Assembly (NCBI GenBank): GCA_937898885.1
Contig: CALDKD010000021.1
Coordinates: 1-38,147 of the forward strand
Origin: an uncultured Bacteroidales bacterium
GTDB taxonomy: Bacteria > Bacteroidota > Bacteroidia > Bacteroidales > Bacteroidaceae
Direction: 5' to 3'
DNA: 38,147 bases
Notes under the pieces: model-generated
The model's database searches: none
What the model saw: the letters and a program-made list of their open reading frames with translations, nothing else
Told to the model about the DNA's origin: nothing
Shown: piece after piece, positions 25,742 to 35,200 of the stretch
Layout of the letters: the number at the start of each line of letters is the position of its first letter
Numbering within the stretch: position 1 is the first letter of the stretch
Translations under genes and position numbers: made by a program

Positions 25742-27526
25742 CTAAAACTTGAATACCAAGCCGGCGACAATCGCACGATTATCGCTGTCAACCATCCGTT
25801 CTTCACGAATCAGAGCCGTATCGTAATCACTGGAGGTGCTATCCCAGCTTCTTGTTACGCTTGGCATATCAAACAGATCCTGCCCGCTAAGATAAATCTG
25901 AAGCTTATCATTGAATGTCTTGCTGATTTTAACAGACGCGTCAGCGTCCTGGTCTGTCTCTGAATATGTTGCCTTGGTTGCGGATGTGTATGTGATGGCG
26001 CTGGAAATCACCCAGTCTCTCTTTAAATTGATGTCGACATTGGCACTGGCTCCATATTCAAACGAGTTCTTCACAGCCGATGAGACATAGTTTCTGAGAT
26101 ACTTATACTTGACGTATGATTTTGCCAGCAAAGAAAGCGTCTTGCCCTTCCATGTCAACGTGGCATAGCCGTTCACATTGTTCTCATACTGCGTATTCTC
26201 CCACTTGTAATAGTTTACAGTCTCGACTTGTTTATACACGACCCGGCCGAAAGCATTGTCAATATGCTCGTATGCCGCAGATAAGTCAACAGCGAATTTT
26301 CCCTTTCTCAGCCCATATCCAAACTCAAGCAGATTATTATCCGTGTGTCTCAGACTGGTGTTACCTTCCGTAAACTCAAAAAAGTTATCAGATACCTGAT
26401 ACGTGCCGGAATACTGCATATACGTAGGGCAGATCAAAGAACGTGTATATCGCAGGAACAATTTATGAGTATCTGAAAAAGAATATGACAGACCGGCCTT
26501 TCCATAGAAATCCATAAAATTACCGGTTAAAGCCTCGTCGGTCTTAACACCATTGCAGGCAAGGGAGTAATGCATATATTGAGCGTTCAGGTCAATGGAT
26601 GCCGCCAGTTGGCCTGTCTTGTAGTTTCCAATAAGGCACAGATCGGCAAAATGCTGCGAGAAATTGTAATCCACATCAAGCTCGTCAATTCCGTTCCACT
26701 TTCCCTCAATGTCATCAAACATACGGCTGTCCCTGTAGTCAAGAACATTATCAAAAGAGTACTTCACGCCAGTGGACAATGACAATCCCTTGACATTCCA
26801 AAGTAAGTCATTCTCAAACATCGATACCATATCCACTCTTCGGTCCGACCTGTTTTTCGTATGTGAGACCACCACCTTCTCAGACTCAATTGACATTGGT
26901 ATGTCAGGATTCCATAACGGGGGATAAATGTATGCATCGGTCTCGTGGTACAGGCTGTCATTGAGGTCAGACACCTGAAAGCCGACATCTGCCCTGAGCC
27001 TCATCTCATCACTGAAAGAGTGTTTGTAGCCAATGCCTATTCCATTATCCGCGCCATATACCGACTGGAGATTCGCATCAAAGTAGCGCGCGAATGTGCT
27101 GGACGGAAGAGTATAGTTGTTTTGCGCTCCCCTGCGTCTCTCGTCAGATGTATTGTCTTTGAAAATTCCCTTATGAGACAAGTATGCCGACAGTATGTCT
27201 GACGGTGCCAGCTTATAATCAAAAGTAACCTTGAACGCGATATTCGTCTCCCTCTTCTTGGTTGAGAGAGTGTCAAGGGTGTGCGAGATAATCTTATCGA
27301 TAAACTGGTGCTTTAACGTCGTCTCTTCAGTCCTGCCGTTATACCAATCCAGATTTATTCCTGTCTTGATCCGCTCAGTAGCGCTACTTATTCTCAGACT
27401 TGTGTTATACTCATTGTTTGACGCGCCGGCAGCATCAACTGAGCCATTCCACCTCACATCATCCTGAGCGTAAAGCGGAATGGTCAGTATGACAGCCATC
27501 GCGACCGTTGCTATCCGGCTTCTCAT
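25742..27526 (-). CDS. Outer-membrane beta-barrel protein of the TonB-receptor type, lacking plug domain
   Basis: 594 residues. A signal peptide ends after PLYA (residue 20). The mature protein is barrel-like from its first strands: alternating aromatic/polar strands such as NTSLRISSATERIKTGINLDWY and HKLFLRYTRSLICPTYMQYSG. It ends in AIVAGLVFKF, the C-terminal Phe signal for outer-membrane insertion. The size and strand pattern resemble the outer barrel (OMP_b-brl_3 type) of Bacteroidota TonB-dependent receptors. There is no carboxypeptidase-like regulatory domain, no TonB box and no plug. It could be a porin-like channel, an assembly or adhesion barrel, or a receptor that lost its plug. The gene lies 17 bases after the GH43 gene and probably shares its transcript. 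The substrate is unknown. Confidence 0.8.
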   Translation of the reverse strand: MRSRIATVAMAVILTIPLYAQDDVRWNGSVDAAGASNNEYNTSLRISSATERIKTGINLDWYNGRTEETTLKHQFIDKIISHTLDTLSTKKRETNIAFKVTFDYKLAPSDILSAYLSHKGIFKDNTSDERRRGAQNNYTLPSSTFARYFDANLQSVYGADNGIGIGYKHSFSDEMRLRADVGFQVSDLNDSLYHETDAYIYPPLWNPDIPMSIESEKVVVSHTKNRSDRRVDMVSMFENDLLWNVKGLSLSTGVKYSFDNVLDYRDSRMFDDIEGKWNGIDELDVDYNFSQHFADLCLIGNYKTGQLAASIDLNAQYMHYSLACNGVKTDEALTGNFMDFYGKAGLSYSFSDTHKLFLRYTRSLICPTYMQYSGTYQVSDNFFEFTEGNTSLRHTDNNLLEFGYGLRKGKFAVDLSAAYEHIDNAFGRVVYKQVETVNYYKWENTQYENNVNGYATLTWKGKTLSLLAKSYVKYKYLRNYVSSAVKNSFEYGASANVDINLKRDWVISSAITYTSATKATYSETDQDADASVKISKTFNDKLQIYLSGQDLFDMPSVTRSWDSTSSDYDTALIREERMVDSDNRAIVAGLVFKF

Positions 27527-27543
27527 AAGTTACAGGCTGGCTT

Positions 27544-29664
27544 TTACTTATTATAGTTGGTTACGATTACAATCTTGCCAGATGTCTCGCCACGCTCCAC
27601 GCGCATCTGAAGCATACCGGTAACCTTGGTGCCGGCGCCAAGCTCGGTAAGGTCTGCCGTAACAGAGACGCCCTGACCAATCAGGTCTGACTCTTTCAAC
27701 TCACCGCTCCAGAGCACAGGACCGTATGAATGACGGATTGTCCAGGTTCCGGCATCGATGCCGTCGAACTCATACTCATTGGTTCCCTGATGAAGCATAA
27801 TGCGGCGTGTGCTGTCGGTTCCGCCGTATGCCATACGGCCGCGGCCGGCCTTGTCAATCTCAATCTCAGCGCCTAAGCCGTTCACAACCTCAGTAGGGTC
27901 AAGATTACTCTCCAAGCCGCTGTCAAACGACTCAATCTCGTAATAGTACTCAGGGGCGGTATTCAGGCTGCGGATGTGAAGGCTGTTACCGTCATAGACA
28001 ATGTAGCTGTTATAAAGCTTGTCCGGCTGTATGCCATAGCGTACTATGTAGCCGTCGGCGCCCTTCACAGGCTGCCACAGAAGGTCGGCCTCGCGGCGGT
28101 CCTCCGGATTGCGTACCGCCATAAACTCCTTAACCTTAACGTTCCTCGCAGCCTTGGGATTGCCGAACACGCGCAGGTCCTTAATACAGAAGTTAGCCTC
28201 ATCGTGGGTATATACGTTCGTAACCTTCAGGTATCTGGCCTTCACCGGTTTCTCCAGCTCATTATAGTCGTGATGCAGGTCCAGGAAGTTCTCACTCTTG
28301 TCAATCACAGTTGTCCACGAGCTGCCATCCTTGGAGACCTCCACAGTATAGCACTGATATTTAACCGGAGCTGTCTGTGCCGCAGCGGCAGCGCCTCCAA
28401 AGCCGCCGAAGCCACGTGCGCCACCCTGATTCCTCGCGCCGATATGGTCAAAGTTCAGCTGAACGGCATAAATCTCGGCCACATCGCCAAAATCAAGTGT
28501 ATAGTACTCGCCCGGATTACCGGTGGCTGCGCTCCAGCAGGTCATAAAGTTCTCGTCGGTGGCATTTGTGGCTGGATAGCCCTCAAGGGTTGATGATACC
28601 TCAGCCTTTTTCTTGTACGACAGCAGTTTCCAGTCGGTATAGTTATTAGTGACCGCATCCTTCCTGATGCCTGGATAGTACTGCGGATAATCGCCAAGCG
28701 ATACGTTCGAGTGCATCACGCCATCCTTGTCAACGGCTGTAGGATAGATGGCAAGCTCAGAGCCACGGCCTGCGCCCCCATAGCTGGCCGGAATCATACA
28801 TATAGTCCACAGCTGGCCGTTCTTGTCGTGGAAAGTGCTTCCGTGACCGGCACCGACCTGAAAGCCCGATGTCTTATATGTAAGAGGGTTATGCTCAGAG
28901 TATGTGAACGGCCCCATAGGGCTGTCGCCTACATATACGCCGTGCGAGTAGGTAAGCAGCTCCAGACCGATAGCCGCATACTGCAGATAGTACTTGCCGT
29001 TATGCTTGGTCATCCAAGGGCCCTCAATCCACGGATACTCCTCCGGGAAATAATCCCTGCGGCCATTGAAAATAGAATATATTACATCCTCTGTATGACG
29101 CGCCTCAAAACCGTGGTTCTTATAATCGCCGAAGAAGCAGATTTCAGGACCGGCAATCTCCTTAAATGTAACAGGGTCAAGCTCCACTACCTTGAAAGGC
29201 ATTATCTGAGACCAGCCGTAATACAGATATACCCTGCCGTCGTCATCCACAAACAGGTTCGCATCGCCATAGCGGTCGCTGTCCAGCTCGGCAACCTTCT
29301 CCCACTTGCCCGACTTGGGGTCCTCACACTTGAACACATTCTTGTTGTTCATGGAGCAGCCGTAGAATATGCCGTCCCTCACAACCACCGACACTACTCC
29401 GCCTGGATAGTTTGGAGCATCCACGTATGTCCAGTTTCGGAAATCCGGTGAGTACCAGTAACCTTTGCGGTGTGATACAAACAGATAGTAGTCATCCTTG
29501 TAAGTCAGCACCACCGGCTCGCCTCCACGATAGGAGCGTTCGTTGCCGATAAGCACATCAAGAGGGTTGCAGAATGTCTGCGGGGCGGTTTTAGCCGCAC
29601 TGGCCGGACCTGTGCCAAGCAGCATGGCACCGGCAATAATGGAAAGCTTAAGTAACGACTTCAT
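27544..29664 (-). CDS. Secreted GH43-family glycosidase with F5/8-type C and Fn3-like domains
   Basis: 706 residues with a signal peptide cut near residue 23 (ASA before AKTAPQ). A five-bladed GH43 propeller fills about residues 30-340. The pKa-modulating Asp is D134 (RYGDANLF) and the general acid is E214 (WIEGPW). The usual general base Asp of the A-D-P motif is Glu here (E49 in RGGEPVVL). Residues about 350-515 form an F5/8-type C (CBM32-like) domain (ATDENFMTCWSAATGNPGEY), interrupted at 410-435 by a Gly/Ala-rich insert (ARGFGGFGGAAAAAQ). A fibronectin type III-like domain follows at about 530-610, then a C-terminal beta domain. GH43 enzymes cut arabinan, xylan side chains or beta-galactans in the periplasm or at the surface. 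A 73-base gap to the synthetase gene holds a weak -7 match (TATTTTTA, 29686-29693), so it may have its own promoter. Confidence 0.85.
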   Translation of the reverse strand: MKSLLKLSIIAGAMLLGTGPASAAKTAPQTFCNPLDVLIGNERSYRGGEPVVLTYKDDYYLFVSHRKGYWYSPDFRNWTYVDAPNYPGGVVSVVVRDGIFYGCSMNNKNVFKCEDPKSGKWEKVAELDSDRYGDANLFVDDDGRVYLYYGWSQIMPFKVVELDPVTFKEIAGPEICFFGDYKNHGFEARHTEDVIYSIFNGRRDYFPEEYPWIEGPWMTKHNGKYYLQYAAIGLELLTYSHGVYVGDSPMGPFTYSEHNPLTYKTSGFQVGAGHGSTFHDKNGQLWTICMIPASYGGAGRGSELAIYPTAVDKDGVMHSNVSLGDYPQYYPGIRKDAVTNNYTDWKLLSYKKKAEVSSTLEGYPATNATDENFMTCWSAATGNPGEYYTLDFGDVAEIYAVQLNFDHIGARNQGGARGFGGFGGAAAAAQTAPVKYQCYTVEVSKDGSSWTTVIDKSENFLDLHHDYNELEKPVKARYLKVTNVYTHDEANFCIKDLRVFGNPKAARNVKVKEFMAVRNPEDRREADLLWQPVKGADGYIVRYGIQPDKLYNSYIVYDGNSLHIRSLNTAPEYYYEIESFDSGLESNLDPTEVVNGLGAEIEIDKAGRGRMAYGGTDSTRRIMLHQGTNEYEFDGIDAGTWTIRHSYGPVLWSGELKESDLIGQGVSVTADLTELGAGTKVTGMLQMRVERGETSGKIVIVTNYNK

Positions 29665-29737
29665 AATACGTGTAGTTTTGTCAGGTAAAAATAATGGTTC
29701 TGATTGAAAATTGTCTTAAAACAGCGGAATTTCTCAA

Positions 29738-32230
29738 TCATCCTTTTGGTGATGATGGTTTCTGCTCCCAGTAACGGTCTGCCTCAACAAACATCTGTTC
29801 CATCTTCATAATATTACGGATACGGTTGCTGATTATATGGCGACTCGTCTCGGACATCATACCATCGTGATGCTCAGGAATCTCATATATGGTTAATAGA
29901 TGCTGAGGAATGTATTTCTCAAAGCCACCGGCCAGCTCACGTATGGCGTGAGCGTATGTCGTACGGCTTTGCATAGGCAGGTGCTTTTCCATCCGCATAG
30001 CCTTGAAAAAGTGTACACGACCATTGTATTCTCTTGGCTTATACTCCACTATGTTGATACCTGTCATTCGTGAATTGGCTATTATCTGTTCCAGCATTCC
30101 TCGCTCGCGGAAGGCGGCAAAAAGCGGACTTTGCTCATAATAGCTGCGGTCTATTTGTTCCACCCGTGTGCGCATCTCGTGTTTGCGATCATAGTCACTT
30201 ACCGGCAGGAAGGCATCAATCATTATCAGACTGCCCATCTCCTCGCCAGCCTCCTTCAATTGGCAAGCCATCTCGTAAGCCACAACGGCACCATAGCACC
30301 AACCCCCAAGATTATAAGGACCTTTTGGCTGGCGCAACCTCATAATCTCTAAATACTTGGCTGCTATCTCGGGGATACTTTCCTTTTGATCTTTTGGATG
30401 ATATATATTATACTGCTCAATAACTGAGAACGAACAACAGTCCTTGATGTCATTGGCCAGGGCATAATAAGCCTCACTGCCAGTACTGCCAGTATGAATG
30501 AAGACAAGTGGCGCCTTGTCGGTATGTGATGAATAGACATAGTCAAGTGCCTGTCCTGTACCATCCTCTTCAATGGATACATGGTCAATCGTGTGAGCAA
30601 TGCCCCTTATCGTAGGGTTGTCGTATATACGCACAGGAGTGATGTCACGGTTGAACGCGTTATTGAGTTCGGCGCACAGTCTCATAATCAGTACAGAGTC
30701 ACCGCCTGCCTCAAAGAAGCTGGTCGTGGCACCAACATCCTTCATTTCTATGCCAAGTAACTGACAGAACAAGCGCGCCACCATCTGTTCGGTCTCGCCT
30801 TTCAACGGCACAACATTCGATGTCGTCACCACAGGGGCAGTCAATGCCTTGCGGTCTATCTTGCCATTGGCGTTGAGCGGAAAAGCATCAAGGAAGACTA
30901 TGCGTGACGGCACCATATAAGCAGGCAACAGACTGCTTAGCTGTGCTTTAAGCACATTGCTGTCAAGCGGTTTCTCTCCATCCCAAACTGTATAGTAACC
31001 GGTCAGATACATACTTCCGTGTCCATTATCAAATCCCTTGACTACTGCCTGCTTGATTATCGGCAGCGTGCGCATGGCAGTCTCCACCTCTCCTGGCTCT
31101 ACACGCTGACCGTTCACCTTCACCATCCAGTCCTTGCGGTTGACGTACTGCAGACGGCCATCCTCAAGCTGCCTCACCAGATCTCTTGTATGAAGCCACC
31201 CTCCTTTATAAAGTAGCTCAGTCTGCTCAGCGTCCTTATAAATCCCTTTTGCAAAATGTCCTCTCAGGCACAACTCACCCTCCTGGCCGTAAGATACAGG
31301 ATTCAGGTCATCATCAAGCACCGCGAACTCAATTCCTTTGACAGGCAATCCGATAGGAGCGTTTTCCGTAACATCACCCACCTCTGTCCAAATAATCGGA
31401 CCCGCAGTCTCGGTCTGGCCATACACGTTGATAAGGCGGAATGGCTGCACCTGTGTGTTGCGCACACGGTCACTGCCCGTGAATATCACTCGCATACTTT
31501 TTGTCTTACACTGATAGTATGGAAGGGTAGTGGCACTTATGAAAGCGATACTTATACAATGCTCCTTGTGGTAATCAGCCGTGGCATTGATGTCGCTCGC
31601 AACTTTACCAGGAAGTATATGAACCTCGGTACCAAAAAGAATCATCAGATAGAAAAGCTGTGCTATGAAATATGTATGCACCCCACAAGCAAATTTGTCA
31701 TCTGCACCAGGATCATACACACGCATCATCTCTACGGCATTCATCAATGATAGATGGTCGTGTAACACGCCTTTCGGATTCCCAGTTGATCCGGAAGTGT
31801 AAATCATAAGCGCACCATCCTCATCCTGAGGCATCGCATTCGGCAGCAAATCCGACAGCGGCATATCAGGCAGTGACAGACTCAATATATCTTCCAGAAC
31901 CTCATGGTCAATATTCAGCGCCGCATCGCAATTCTCTGCGATGTAAGCCTTACGCTCTTCAGGAAAAGCCACTCCTACCGGTACCGACACACAGCGTGCC
32001 AGCCATACACCCAGTTGTACACCAACGAACAATGCGCTCTCCGGCAGTTCGACGGTGATGAGACATTGTACTCCTATTCCCTTAGACTGAATATATCGTT
32101 GGGTCTTGACAGCCGTGTCGAGCAATTGCCGGTACGTGGTTCTGACAGAACCGCCATCATCCACAATAGCCACTTTCTCATCATATCGTGCCACCGCATC
32201 GAGCACGGACTCTACAATATGGGAATTCAT
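29738..32230 (-). CDS. NRPS-like synthetase, domains A-T-TE, Cys thioesterase
   Basis: 830 residues. The adenylation domain (about 1-470) has core A3 MIYTSGSTGNPKG, A5 NVYGQTETAG, A7 GGWLHTRDLV, A8 WMVKVNGQRVEPGEVE and A10 NANGKIDRKAL with the catalytic Lys. At the A4 position, where amino-acid-activating domains have Phe-Asp-x-Ser, this one reads HTYFIAQ. The Asp that binds the alpha-amino group (GrsA 235) is therefore Tyr, and the substrate may lack that amine. The carrier domain has S512 in FFEAGGDSVLIM. The thioesterase (about 570-810) has the elbow GGWCYGAVV with C645 instead of Ser, D672 (MIDAFLP) and H787/H788 (PEHHDGMM). There is no condensation domain. The start lies 5 bases after the stop of the large NRPS, with AGGAG directly against the ATG. 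A keto- or aryl-acid dimerising enzyme is a candidate (inference). Confidence 0.92.
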   Translation of the reverse strand: MNSHIVESVLDAVARYDEKVAIVDDGGSVRTTYRQLLDTAVKTQRYIQSKGIGVQCLITVELPESALFVGVQLGVWLARCVSVPVGVAFPEERKAYIAENCDAALNIDHEVLEDILSLSLPDMPLSDLLPNAMPQDEDGALMIYTSGSTGNPKGVLHDHLSLMNAVEMMRVYDPGADDKFACGVHTYFIAQLFYLMILFGTEVHILPGKVASDINATADYHKEHCISIAFISATTLPYYQCKTKSMRVIFTGSDRVRNTQVQPFRLINVYGQTETAGPIIWTEVGDVTENAPIGLPVKGIEFAVLDDDLNPVSYGQEGELCLRGHFAKGIYKDAEQTELLYKGGWLHTRDLVRQLEDGRLQYVNRKDWMVKVNGQRVEPGEVETAMRTLPIIKQAVVKGFDNGHGSMYLTGYYTVWDGEKPLDSNVLKAQLSSLLPAYMVPSRIVFLDAFPLNANGKIDRKALTAPVVTTSNVVPLKGETEQMVARLFCQLLGIEMKDVGATTSFFEAGGDSVLIMRLCAELNNAFNRDITPVRIYDNPTIRGIAHTIDHVSIEEDGTGQALDYVYSSHTDKAPLVFIHTGSTGSEAYYALANDIKDCCSFSVIEQYNIYHPKDQKESIPEIAAKYLEIMRLRQPKGPYNLGGWCYGAVVAYEMACQLKEAGEEMGSLIMIDAFLPVSDYDRKHEMRTRVEQIDRSYYEQSPLFAAFRERGMLEQIIANSRMTGINIVEYKPREYNGRVHFFKAMRMEKHLPMQSRTTYAHAIRELAGGFEKYIPQHLLTIYEIPEHHDGMMSETSRHIISNRIRNIMKMEQMFVEADRYWEQKPSSPKG

Positions 32231-32235
32231 CTCCT

Positions 32236-35200
32236 TTAACGCTGATAATCCTTGTCAAATACGCCCAAACCTACCAAGCTGCGCAAATACGACTCCATAT
32301 AATCCCAAGAGGTAAATGACCAACGGAAACCAAGCCTTAGAAGCACCTGTGCCGTATAACTTGTCACATCGCAAGTATTGTTAATGATATACTTGCCGTC
32401 CACTGCATTCTTATAACCCACAAGACTCTGCATTATAGTCGCAGTCTCCTCATCGGCCATAGCCTTGGCCAGGCGCTCCGCAAAGACATCATCCTCAACA
32501 CGCTTAATATTCAGACCCAGATGGTTCATACATTCAATGACATCACCGAGTGGAGGCCAATGTACATTGACCGGATGGAATACGGTACATTCGTCAGGCG
32601 TCATGGCCAGACGTAAAATGGCATCAGCCACTTCGTTTATAGGAGAGAACTCCGAGAAACCACAGTCACTGCTGTATGGAACACATCCCAAAACCTGATA
32701 AGCCTTGAGTTTTCCCATAAATGTGTTGCTGTGGAAATTGATTTGGAACTCACCGTCTGTGGAACGCGCGCAAAGATTGCCAAGACGAACAATCTTACCC
32801 TTCAGGCCACGATAACGGACAGCATCGAGTACGGCACGCTCAGCCAGGAATTTCGAGCTGGAATACTTAGAGAACAGCGCCTGCCCGTAATACAGCTCAC
32901 GTTCTGTGAGGTAATGTTGAGCTACCGGCTCATCGCTGACGGTTGAGCCTGTTATACTGCCAGTAGAAGTCTGTACAAACCGCGCGCCAACGCGAAGACA
33001 GAGATCGATGCAATTACGACATCCCTCAATATTGATATCCTCAATGTCTGTGCCGGCCGAGAAATGTTTGACGTTGGCAGCACAGTTTATGACCAGATCG
33101 AGCGGTTCATCAAATGAGTGGAATATCTGGGAATTGGTAACATCACCCTCCACTATCACAATACGGTTGCCAAATAATTCCTTATAGCTGTTGCCAAAGT
33201 AATAGAACAACAATGTGTGCAGGCGACTCTGAGCGCTGATGGCCTTGCCGCCACGCACCAGGCAGTAGATATGCGGAACGTCATCACGGCAGATGAGGTT
33301 GTGAAGCACGTGGATGCCCAGGAATCCTGTGGCACCTGTAAGGAACACATTGCCAATGCGGTCATACATAGAGCCTTGCATGAAGCTCTTCAAAGTGTTT
33401 CTCGCCAGTACTTCCTCCAAAGCGCCATAATCGTAGCTTTCAACCTCTTTCTGGAAAGGATACATCTCCTTATCCTCTTTCTTGTCGATAGCTGCCGCAT
33501 TGGCATACATTTCAGGATGAAGCATCATGGCAAGCTGTCGGGGTGTAGGATTGTCGAATATATTCTTATAGACCATATTCAAGTTTGCCTTGACAGCCAA
33601 TCCTATAAGGCGCATTGCCACAAGTGATGTCCCGCCCAGTTCGAAGAAGTTGTTGGTGGCGCCCACCCTATCCAGTCTGAGCGTCGTGGCGAATGCCTCG
33701 CAAAGCAGTTTCTCAATATCATTGGCAGGAGCCACATATTCACTTAACTGCACCTCCGGCAGAGGCAGGCGTTTTACGTCGGTCTTTCCTACAGGAGTGA
33801 GTGGCATCTCGTCAAGGTGCATAAAGACTCCCGGCACCATATATGGTGTGAGGTGCTCACCCATCATCTGCCGCATCCCGTCTTCAAACTGAGTCTCATC
33901 TACAGGCTCAAAAGTGGTATAGTAGCCTATGAGTTTGTCAATATTGCCTATCTTCTTGATGGCAGCTACACACTGACGTATGCCTGGCTGCTGCTTCATG
34001 ACCGTCTCAACCTCGCCCAACTCAATGCGCAGGCCATTGAGCTTCACCTGATTGTCGGTACGTCCCATAATGATGACGTTGCCCTCATCAGTCCACATGG
34101 CATAGTCACCGGTGCGGTAGATACGCTCACCGTGCCACATAATGAATGTCTCGGCTGTGCGCTCCGGCATATTGTTGTAGCCACGAGCCAGACCTACGCC
34201 TCCTATGCAGAGCTCACCCATAACCCCGACAGGCAACTCATTGCGGTCACTGTCAAGTACCATATACGAATAGTTTGGGAAAGGCTTGCCCACGTGTACC
34301 TCCCGTGCATCGTTCATAATAGCGGCGCTGCTGCCCATCGACGTCTCGGTAGGACCATATGCATTCACCAAGGTTATGCCCATAGCCTTTATTTCCTCCA
34401 CCATAGTCCAGGGGAGTTTCTCACCGCCTACGGTCAATAGCTTCATTTGCGAGCGCATCATCTCTTTGTAATCCTCAATCTCCATATTGACCGCCACACG
34501 CGATGGTGTACCGTTCATCGCATTGATTCCGAAACGCTTGCAGAACTTGATCATTTCCATCGGGTTCTTGGTCTCCTCCTCGTTGGCAAATGCCACAGTA
34601 GCGCCATTGAAAAGCTGCATGCCGAACTCGGCGATGCTGTAGTCGAAGGATACCGTCGCCTGGCTGATGGCGATGTATTTGGTCATATCGAGCCCCGGAC
34701 AACTCAGAGTCCAGAAACGCAGGAAGTTGCTGGCGCCGAAATGTTCGATCATCACGCCTTTCGGGCGCCCGGTTGATCCGGAGGTATAGATGACGTATGC
34801 AAGATCATGGGGATCAACCTTCACGTTCAGGTTGTCACCTGGCAGAGAACCGGCCTCCTTCAGCAGTTCAGTGATGCTGAGGGCCTTGCTCGGGTAGTAA
34901 GCCATTTTGTCGTCCGTGGTCAGGACGAAACGTCCCTCGGAGTCATCGAGGATATAGGCGATGCGGTCGGCGGGATATTCGGGATCCATCGGAATGAACG
35001 CGGCGCCCGTCTTCATCACGGCAAACAGGGACGTCAGATAATAGCTGCGGCGAGGCAGCAGGAGCACTATGCGGTCGCCGTACCGGACTCCGTGGGCCAG
35101 CAGGGCACGCGCAAGACGGTTGGCTTCGGCATTGTATTCTCCGTAGGTGAGGCATCGGTCGGAACTGATGATGGCCATCGCATCAGGAGTCTTTTCAGCC

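Noticed and set aside
28711..29451. 246-codon plus-strand frame inside the GH43 gene
   Set aside because: It is antisense to a clear GH43 catalytic domain and has no motif of its own.
32230..32238. AGGAG before the A-T-TE start as a Shine-Dalgarno site
   Set aside because: It touches the ATG with no spacing, so it cannot work as a normal ribosome-binding site, and Bacteroidota rarely rely on such sites.
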